9,159 nucleotides of DNA, taken from JANRLJ01 sp034437895 (GTDB lineage: Bacteria > Chloroflexota > Anaerolineae > Aggregatilineales > Phototrophicaceae). Where the stretch lies: NCBI GenBank assembly GCA_034437895.1, contig DAOTTO010000239.1:1-9159 (forward strand), given 5' to 3'. How positions within the stretch are numbered: position 1 is the stretch's first letter; every line of letters begins with the position of its first letter. The notes beneath the pieces were generated by a model, which did not search any database, had not been told where the DNA came from, and saw nothing but the letters and a program-made list of their open reading frames with translations. Positions 1 through 4,678 of this stretch are shown piece after piece. Position numbers and translations under genes: made by a program.

Positions 1-120
1 GTGAGGTATCCCGAAGTGCCTATATTTTCAGTCCTAACGTAGTGCGACTAAGGTCGCACTGAGTCGGGTAAGCATTAGGGCTTTTAAAAGCCCCCGCCTT
101 TAGGCGTGGGGATGCTTACA
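1..120 (+). mobile_element. Probable right end of an IS200/IS605-family (tnpB) element, with 3' part of omega RNA
   Basis: The sequence shows three compact structures. A perfect 8-bp hairpin with loop TAAG lies at 41-60. A 16-bp perfect palindrome lies at 78-93 (GGGCTTTTAAAAGCCC). A hairpin lies at 91-111 (CCCCCGCC, loop TTTA, GGCGTGGGG, one bulged T). An 8-bp perfect pairing of 68-75 with 112-119 (GTAAGCAT/ATGCTTAC) encloses the last two. The 91-111 hairpin closely resembles the subterminal right-end hairpins of IS605-type elements, where the same DNA encodes the 3' part of the TnpB guide RNA and the guide is read from the flank just beyond the end. The element would then end near 112-120, with its coding part left of base 1. 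Frame 1 is open from base 1 to a TAG at 40-42, too short to identify. A terminator is less likely because no T-run follows the hairpin. Family assignment is by recognition of form, not by alignment. Confidence 0.5.
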
Positions 121-192
121 AGTTTAGTTTAGCCATTCGTTTTTGGGATTTCGCTTAAAGTAGACTATCGAAAGTAATCTGAATAGATTTAA

Positions 193-219
193 CCACCAAG
201 ACACCAAGAACACCAAGAA
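193..219. repeat. Three-unit 9-nt tandem repeat (core CACCAAGA)
   Basis: Units lie at 193-201 (CCACCAAGA), 202-210 (CACCAAGAA) and 211-219 (CACCAAGAA). The period is 9. There is no open frame or obvious hairpin. It sits downstream of the stop of the oxidoreductase gene (283-603, minus strand). Similar A/C-rich 9-nt repeats are scattered between genes in many environmental bacteria; their role is unknown to me. Confidence 0.7.
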
Positions 220-282
220 TTTGAACCTAAATCTCAGTGATTAATCGATTTCTGTTCTTTTTCGTATACTCCCTCTAATTTC

Positions 283-603
283 TTATTTATCCGGCATCAA
301 TTCAACAATTAATCCATCGCTCCATTTATATTTGGCCTCCATCAGGGCGCTCACGGCATGGGCAAGGTCAGGTTCGGCAGCGGGATCAACAATTCGTCCC
401 GTTCCGGGATAAGATTGTGTTTCCACGCGCAGTCGAACTTGAGGATTATTCATAATATTTTTGACCCAATGGGCTTTTTCACGATGTTCCGCCACGAGAT
501 AATAGCGCTCTTGATAAACCACAAACCAGATTTCGATTTCGTGCAGCCTGCCGGTTTTCCAGCCTTTTGTTGTCAGGTAAAGATACTGAGTCTCTTGCAT
601 CAT
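283..603 (-). CDS. DDN-type deazaflavin (F420)/flavin-dependent oxidoreductase, small split-barrel protein
   Basis: This 106-residue protein has the core of the deazaflavin-dependent nitroreductase/quinone-reductase family (FMN-binding split barrel). An N-terminal strand LYLTTKGWKTGR (residues 8-19) matches the family's 'LLTTxGRKSGxxR' motif. A second strand (YYLVAEH) and 'HWVKNIMNNPQVRLRV' (about 45-60) match the typical 'HPAWYxNLxANPxVxV' stretch. Family members use F420H2 or a flavin to reduce quinones, nitro compounds or unknown substrates in the cytoplasm. The protein is shorter than usual (about 130-150) because the N-terminal helix region before the first strand is nearly absent. The start is one of two adjacent ATGs (603 or 600); GAGG lies 6 nt before the first. 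It stands alone, divergent from the pyruvate-kinase-like gene. The family call is firm; cofactor and substrate are not shown by the sequence. Confidence 0.8.
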   Translation of the reverse strand: MMQETQYLYLTTKGWKTGRLHEIEIWFVVYQERYYLVAEHREKAHWVKNIMNNPQVRLRVETQSYPGTGRIVDPAAEPDLAHAVSALMEAKYKWSDGLIVELMPDK

Positions 604-866
604 AGCGAACCTCGCTTTATACGGGACTGATTCAAGCTTTCAGCCTTCAGCAGTCAGCAAAAGCAGCAGCAGCATTCGCAAACTAGGGCTGCTACCGCTG
701 AAAAAATGGCCTTAGTGCAGATTTTTTAGGCAAAATTCACAAATCCGACTCATAAAAACCCCTTTTCTCGTTACATTTATCACTTTTAGATTTCACGCTC
801 ATCTTTTTATGCTATGCTCAAGTATGTAGTATTATCGCGGCATTATTGCTAAGAGTATAAACGATA
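604..866. other. Divergent intergenic region with a heptad repeat
   Basis: This region separates the minus-strand oxidoreductase gene from the plus-strand pyruvate-kinase-like gene, so it should hold promoters for both. I see no convincing -35/-10 pair. A TATTAT at 830-835 is a possible -10 for the rightward gene, but its -35 match is poor. The left part holds the 7-nt repeats at 631-658, followed by an AGC triplet run to about 673. No coding frame with a ribosome binding site was found. Confidence 0.5.
631..658. repeat. Four-unit heptanucleotide repeat, each unit ending in AGC
   Basis: Consecutive 7-mers are TTCAAGC, TTTCAGC, CTTCAGC and AGTCAGC. The 7-nt period is exact over 28 bases, while the units themselves vary. 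It resembles the short tandemly repeated repetitive (STRR) sequences described from cyanobacteria. It lies just upstream of the oxidoreductase start codon. Confidence 0.65.
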
Positions 867-2414
867 TTGGAATTTATGGACACCTATCCCCCTGACTCTT
901 TAGTCCCCATCACTTTACAAGCGCTTGAGCATCCCGAAGAACTGCTCCATGCGATGCTGCAACTGCGACAGGAAGTCGTGCAAGAGGGACAAGCCCAATT
1001 CGAGGCATGGAAGCCCGTCATTCAACGGCGGAGTGCTTGCATCAGCGCTTTGAATCTGGCATATTATCTGGCGCTGCGGCGGCGCGATTTGCGTTCCCTG
1101 CAAGCCGCGCTCTCCGCTTGGGGCTTATCGTCGCTGGGGCGGATTGAACCGCACGTCCTGCCAAATTTGGATGCCGTCATCGCCACCTTGAGCGACATCA
1201 GCCGAGATCGCCATCATGCCGAAGGTGCGCCCCTGATGCCGGAAATTCCGCCGCGTCCCCGTTCGCGCCAATTCAATCGCGGCGATCACATGCTGGCACA
1301 TCATACGGCGGAAGTGTTTGGTGGGCTGACGAATGGGCGGCGTGTGCGGATTATGGTGACGCTGCCGACGGAAGCGGCTGAAGATTATGGCCTCGTGCTG
1401 GAATTGATGAAGCGCGGGATGAACTGTGTGCGGATCAACTGCGCCCATGACAGTCCGGTTGAATGGGAAAAGATGGTCGCGCATGTTCACCGCGCTCAAA
1501 AAGAAACCGGGCAGATCTGCAAAATTGCGATGGATTTGGGCGGACCCAAGTCGCGCACGGCGGATCTCATCAAGCCTAAGCGCAAATTAATCTATAAAGA
1601 CGATACCATTTTGCTGACGCGCAGTAAGCCGAAAAAATCTGACAAATATACCGCGCAAGCCCGCTGTACCTTGACGCAAGCGCTCGACCAAATTGCAGTC
1701 GGGGAACGGGTGTTTTTCGATGATGGCAAAATTGGCACGGTAGTAGAAAAGATTTTACCAGAAGGATTGGCGCTGCGTGTCGTCCGCGCCCGTGATGAAG
1801 GTGAAAAGTTCAAAAAAGACAAAGGCGTAAATTTCCCCGACACCGAATTGAACTTGAGTGCGCTGACCGCTAAAGATTTAAGCGATCTGGATTTTGTCGC
1901 GCTTCATGCCGATATGGTCAATTTCTCATTTGTGCAGGAAGTGGACGATATTCACCGCCTGCAAGCTGAACTGGCGATGCGGATGGAAGATCAGCGCAAG
2001 ATCGCTATCATCGCCAAAATCGAGACTCCCCGCGCCATCCGCAACCTGCCGGATTTAATCGTCCATAGTACCGGAGCGCAGCCGTTTGGCGTGATGATTG
2101 CGCGTGGTGATCTGGCAGTGGAGATCGGTTGGGAGCGCATGGCGGAGATGCAGGAACAAATTCTCTGGATTTGTGAAGCGGCGCATGTCCCGGTCATCTG
2201 GGCGACGCAGGTGTTGGAAAATCTGGCGAAAGAAGGGCTGCCTTCACGGGCGGAGATCACCGACGCAGCGATGGCGCAACGGGCGGAATGTGTGATGCTC
2301 AACAAGGGGCCGTATATCGTGGATGCCGTCGAAATTCTGGATAATGTGCTGCGGCGGATGCAGGCGCATCAGTCCAAGAAGACACCGCAGCTTCGGGCGC
2401 TGAAGTCGTGGTGA
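867..2414 (+). CDS. Pyruvate-kinase-family protein lacking the C-terminal allosteric domain
   Basis: This 515-residue protein has an unassigned, mostly helical N-terminal region (1-155) followed by a pyruvate kinase A/B-domain barrel (about 158-498). Visible family residues are R189 and N191 (RINCAH); D223 and R230 (DLGGPKSR); a B domain about 233-318 ending in KGVNFP; K384 and E386 (AKIE, catalytic Lys and metal ligand); D415 (ARGDLAVE, metal ligand); and T447 (WATQVLE). The canonical enzyme converts phosphoenolpyruvate and ADP to pyruvate and ATP in the cytoplasm. The usual C-terminal effector-binding domain is missing; only about 15 residues follow the barrel. K228 occupies the place where K+-dependent enzymes have Glu (rabbit Glu117), and the K+-ligand Ser is Ala193, both pointing to K+ independence. 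The first codon is TTG (867) with AAGAG 11 nt upstream; ATG at 876 is an alternative. Activity is likely but untested for this domain form. Confidence 0.8.
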   Translation: MEFMDTYPPDSLVPITLQALEHPEELLHAMLQLRQEVVQEGQAQFEAWKPVIQRRSACISALNLAYYLALRRRDLRSLQAALSAWGLSSLGRIEPHVLPNLDAVIATLSDISRDRHHAEGAPLMPEIPPRPRSRQFNRGDHMLAHHTAEVFGGLTNGRRVRIMVTLPTEAAEDYGLVLELMKRGMNCVRINCAHDSPVEWEKMVAHVHRAQKETGQICKIAMDLGGPKSRTADLIKPKRKLIYKDDTILLTRSKPKKSDKYTAQARCTLTQALDQIAVGERVFFDDGKIGTVVEKILPEGLALRVVRARDEGEKFKKDKGVNFPDTELNLSALTAKDLSDLDFVALHADMVNFSFVQEVDDIHRLQAELAMRMEDQRKIAIIAKIETPRAIRNLPDLIVHSTGAQPFGVMIARGDLAVEIGWERMAEMQEQILWICEAAHVPVIWATQVLENLAKEGLPSRAEITDAAMAQRAECVMLNKGPYIVDAVEILDNVLRRMQAHQSKKTPQLRALKSW

Positions 2415-2417
2415 AAC

Positions 2418-2434
2418 TTATCCCGGCGGGATGG
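2418..2434 (+). terminator. Weak candidate intrinsic terminator for the pyruvate-kinase-like gene
   Basis: A 5-bp stem ATCCC/GGGAT with loop GGC (2420-2432) is followed by GGATTTTT. It begins 6 bp after the stop and lies inside the 3' end of the convergent response-regulator gene. The stem is short, so this is only a candidate. In the other direction no T-run follows. Confidence 0.25.
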
Positions 2435-3287
2435 ATTTTTGCAGCGCGGCTTTTATGTCGTCGAGTGTTTCAAACGGGCCGCGTGAATGATCGATCAGGC
2501 CGCTAATCAATTTCAGGTGATTGGCTTCCATCGCTTCACGCGCCTTATCGCGGTCTTTCAGCGGATAGAAATATTCGCGGGACTGCTGAATCCGCGCTTC
2601 GATGCGTTCACGGATTTTGGCGACGTTATCCACTTGGGTGATGATAATAAAGTCTTCGGGGCCGATATGCCCCACATAATCTTCAGCCGTGCCATATTCA
2701 CGCACGGCATTCCGCACCATCAACGTGACAGCGCGTAGGACATCATCAGCGGCAACGAACCCATACATTTCACGAAAACGCCCTAGACTGTTGATCGAAA
2801 GCTGGAGCAACGCCCATTTTTCGGTGCTGAGAAGCAGATCGTTGAGCTTTTCGTCCACACCTTCGCCTTCGGGCAAATCCGTCACGGGATTAACGAGTGC
2901 TTGACGGTTCGAGCGGTTGATAGCATTGCGAACCCGCAGACGCAGTTCTTGAATATCAAACGGCTTGGTGATGTAATCCACCACGCCAAGTTCCAGCCCT
3001 TGCAGCTTATCGACGCGATCTCGTTTTTCCGTCAGGAAGATAATGGGTGTATCCTGTGTGCGGCGCTGGCTGCGAAGCTGGCGGCAGACTTCGTAGCCGT
3101 CAATATCGGGCAGACGAATATCCAGCACGATCAGATTCACATCATTATCGCGGCTGATCTGAAGCGCTTCTTCGCCCCATGCGGCGGTCAACACTTCATA
3201 ATTCTGCACACGGAAATAAGCATTCAGCATTTCTGCTAGATCGAGATCATCCTCGACGATCAGAATTTGCGGTTTATCCACATCCAT
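2418..3287 (-). CDS. Response regulator: receiver domain plus degenerate GGDEF-like output domain
   Basis: This 289-residue protein begins with a complete CheY-like receiver (about 6-125). It has acidic cluster E12-D13-D14, phospho-acceptor D56 (LIVLDIRLP), T86 and K108 in TKPF. A C-terminal domain (about 133-240) has the order of a GGDEF diguanylate cyclase fold: NPVTDLP at 133-139 stands where 'DxLTGLPN' is expected, and HIGPEDFIII at 207-216 where 'RxGGDEFxxx' is expected. The signature is GPEDF instead of GGDEF, so c-di-GMP synthesis is unlikely; a binding or partner-interaction role is more probable (inference). The last 50 residues are helical. No histidine kinase is in the window. The start is ATG at 3287, but AGAGG lies only 1 nt upstream, so the GTG at codon 3 (3281-3279) is an alternative. 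It is the last gene of the Roadblock-V4R-regulator group, with a 95-bp gap to the V4R gene, and ends 3 bp from the convergent gene. Confidence 0.88.
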   Translation of the reverse strand: MDVDKPQILIVEDDLDLAEMLNAYFRVQNYEVLTAAWGEEALQISRDNDVNLIVLDIRLPDIDGYEVCRQLRSQRRTQDTPIIFLTEKRDRVDKLQGLELGVVDYITKPFDIQELRLRVRNAINRSNRQALVNPVTDLPEGEGVDEKLNDLLLSTEKWALLQLSINSLGRFREMYGFVAADDVLRAVTLMVRNAVREYGTAEDYVGHIGPEDFIIITQVDNVAKIRERIEARIQQSREYFYPLKDRDKAREAMEANHLKLISGLIDHSRGPFETLDDIKAALQKSIPPG

Positions 3288-3300
3288 CCCTCTTCACGTA

Positions 3301-3373
3301 AGTTCTGAGTATTGATTACCGAGTGCTAAGTGAAAAATTCAAAGTCCGACTGACTCAGAACTCAGCACTCATA
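3301..3373. repeat. Facing heptad-repeat arrays between the V4R and response-regulator genes
   Basis: Left arm: AGTTCTG, AGTATTG, ATTACCG, AGTGCTA, AGTGAAA (3301-3335). Right arm, opposite orientation: CCGACTG, ACTCAGA, ACTCAGC, ACTCATA (3346-3373). AGTTCTGAGT at 3301-3310 pairs perfectly with 3353-3362, so the transcript could form a stem. It occupies nearly the whole 95-bp gap. Confidence 0.7.
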
Positions 3374-3382
3374 GCCCATCCC

Positions 3383-4018
3383 CTAAGATGACTGCCCAAT
3401 CGGTGATTTATTAACTTTAAACACGCATGAGTCGCTTCCCGTTGCGCGGCAAGCGATTTCTTGCACATGATATTCGTAACCTGCCGATGCCCAGCTTAAG
3501 CCTTCTTGGATGATTCCCGCCAGCGCATGACACACCGGTTTATCGGCGCTGCGCCCCCAAGCCATCGGGCTTGTTTCTACAATAAAGTGATAGGCATCGC
3601 CCATATCGGTGATCGTCGAGCCTTGATCGCTAAAGCGGGTAAACACCGCCGCCAGCGCATCCAACCCCATCCGCTGACGTTTTTCCAATGGAAGCGACTG
3701 AAAGGCTGGGTCTGCCATGCCTGCCAATGCGCCGAAATTCTTCATACCCTGGCTGACGGAAGCCCGCCCGATTCGCAGCGCCATGCCGCGCCCGCCGCGT
3801 GTGCCGTACATATCTTCAAAAGCCTGATTCAGCGCCGCCATATACGCAAAATCAAATTGACGCGCTAGGGTGTCTGGCGGCAGGTGGTCGATGTAAGTTT
3901 CTAACCCGGCGAGGCTGAGGACAGCGCTCAAGCCGTGTTTGCCCATGACATCTTCCGTCGCCAGCAAGAACCAGCGCGCAATACGATTCGGATAATACAG
4001 GCCGCTCGGTTCAAGCAC
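3383..4018 (-). CDS. V4R-domain protein (small-molecule/heme-NO-binding-like sensor)
   Basis: This 211-residue protein lacks a signal peptide or membrane segment. Its C-terminal half matches the V4R (4-vinyl reductase) domain. 'PVCHALAGIIQEGLSWA' (161-177) corresponds to the conserved Cys-x3-Gly helix, and 'EIACRATGSDSCVFKV' (187-202) to the terminal 'ExxCxAxGxxxCxFxV' motif. Cys163, Cys190 and Cys198 are the three conserved cysteines, proposed in the family to bind metal or ligand. V4R domains occur as sensory modules in aromatic-compound regulators and in archaeal and bacterial signalling proteins, and are related to heme-NO-binding domains. The N-terminal half (1-150) looks like the helical part of the same fold. 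The start codon is GTG (4018), supported by GAAGAAAG 9 nt upstream; the next Met is residue 25. It lies between Roadblock and response-regulator genes, suggesting a sensory input to that signalling group. The ligand is unknown. Confidence 0.8.
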   Translation of the reverse strand: MLEPSGLYYPNRIARWFLLATEDVMGKHGLSAVLSLAGLETYIDHLPPDTLARQFDFAYMAALNQAFEDMYGTRGGRGMALRIGRASVSQGMKNFGALAGMADPAFQSLPLEKRQRMGLDALAAVFTRFSDQGSTITDMGDAYHFIVETSPMAWGRSADKPVCHALAGIIQEGLSWASAGYEYHVQEIACRATGSDSCVFKVNKSPIGQSS

Positions 4019-4036
4019 GGGGTCGGACTTTCTTCA

Positions 4037-4124
4037 AGTAGTTAGTTTACAGTTTAGAGTTTTTAGTTGATGTGGCTGTTTTTTGCCTTAACTAAAAACT
4101 AACAACTGACGGCTAAAAACTACT
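4037..4124. repeat. Facing heptad-repeat arrays between the Roadblock and V4R genes
   Basis: Left arm: AGTAGTT, AGTTTAC, AGTTTAG, AGTTTTT, AGTTGAT (4037-4071). Right arm, opposite orientation: AACTAAA, AACTAAC, AACTGAC, GGCTAAA, AACTACT (4090-4124), running into the stop codon of the Roadblock gene. AGTTTTTAGTT (4058-4068) pairs perfectly with 4090-4100 across a 21-nt loop. The 7-nt period is exact in both arms. Confidence 0.75.
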
Positions 4125-4494
4125 AAATAATTTGCGACAACGCCTCTACCGTGCGGTTCACGTCGAGGAAGATCAACCCCAGCTTGGCATCTTTACGCGC
4201 CAGCACGGTTAATACGGCTTCTTCTCCGACGGAAGTCAGGATGACATAGCCATTTTGGCCTTTGACCATGACCTGTTCCATGAGACCACGCCCCAGTTCG
4301 GACGAAATCCGTTCACCCAAGGACACCATCGCGGCGGACATCGCGCTAACGCGATCTTCTTCAATATTACTCGGCAGCGACGAGGCCATGCTCAGCCCGT
4401 CTACGCTGACGACTGCGGCAGCTTCGACATCTCCAGAACTGGCCTGCAGGTCGCGCAGTCGTTCAACCAGTTGTTCAGTGCGTGACTTAGCCAA
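4123..4494 (-). CDS. Roadblock/LC7-domain protein (MglB-like)
   Basis: This 123-residue protein consists of a single Roadblock/LC7 domain. A long N-terminal helix (MAKSRTEQLVERLRDLQ) is followed by strand 'AAAVVSVDGLSMASSLP' (25-41), a central helix rich in Ala/Ser (48-68), and paired strands 'QVMVKGQNGYVILTSV' and 'AVLTVLARKDAKLGLIFLDV'. Such proteins form homodimers and act as GTPase-activating or scaffold partners of small Ras-like (MglA-type) GTPases in polarity and signalling; no GTPase gene is in this window. The start is a TTG (4494-4492) with a strong AGGAG exactly 9 nt upstream; an out-of-frame ATG at 4501 sits only 2 nt from AGGAG and gives a 4-codon frame. It is the first gene of the minus-strand group with the V4R and response-regulator genes. 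Confidence 0.88.
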   Translation of the reverse strand: MAKSRTEQLVERLRDLQASSGDVEAAAVVSVDGLSMASSLPSNIEEDRVSAMSAAMVSLGERISSELGRGLMEQVMVKGQNGYVILTSVGEEAVLTVLARKDAKLGLIFLDVNRTVEALSQII

Positions 4495-4559
4495 CGGTCA
4501 TCTCTCCTATTGCGGAACGCAGCTCTAACGCGATAAAAGCGCTTATCTTACACTCACAG

Positions 4560-4565
4560 ATTGTA
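4560..4565 (-). promoter_or_regulatory. Candidate -10 box for the Roadblock-V4R-regulator group
   Basis: Read on the minus strand this is TACAAT, about 66 nt before the TTG start. No good -35 stands 16-18 nt upstream, so the call rests on the -10 match and position alone. Confidence 0.2.
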
Positions 4566-4643
4566 CACGATCTTTTGCGAGAACGCACATGCCAATATAG
4601 TTGAGGTCGGGGAGATTTTGGAAAGGGGAGGTTATCGAATAAA

Positions 4644-4663
4644 GGGCATAGTACGCTATGCCC
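4644..4663 (-). terminator. Perfect 8-bp hairpin, possible terminator of the exported-protein operon
   Basis: GGGCATAG and CTATGCCC flank a 4-nt loop. Read on the minus strand, it lies 15 nt after the stop of the malectin-protein gene and is followed by TTTATTCG, a poor T-run. It may end transcription of that operon or be a dispersed repeat. Confidence 0.4.
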
Positions 4664-4678
4664 CTACAAGGTTGTTTT

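Larger units (their letters stand above)
4495..4678. other. Intergenic region upstream of the Roadblock gene and downstream of the malectin gene
   Basis: On the minus strand this holds the end of the exported-protein operon, a perfect hairpin (4644-4663) and the promoter region of the signalling group. AGGAG of the Roadblock gene lies at about 4504-4508. No coding frame is supported here. Confidence 0.5.

Noticed and set aside
91..111. Intrinsic terminator
   Set aside because: The hairpin is GC-rich but followed by ATGCTTACAAG rather than a T-run, and it takes part in a larger nested structure.
1125..2305. Minus-strand open frames inside the pyruvate-kinase-like gene
   Set aside because: The plus-strand frame carries all the conserved kinase motifs; the antisense products show none.
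2487..3239. Plus-strand open frames opposite the response regulator
   Set aside because: They are complementary to a gene with receiver-domain catalytic residues and have no motifs or ribosome binding sites.
2418..3287. Active diguanylate cyclase
   Set aside because: The GGDEF signature is replaced by GPEDF and the upstream LTGLPN motif is degraded.
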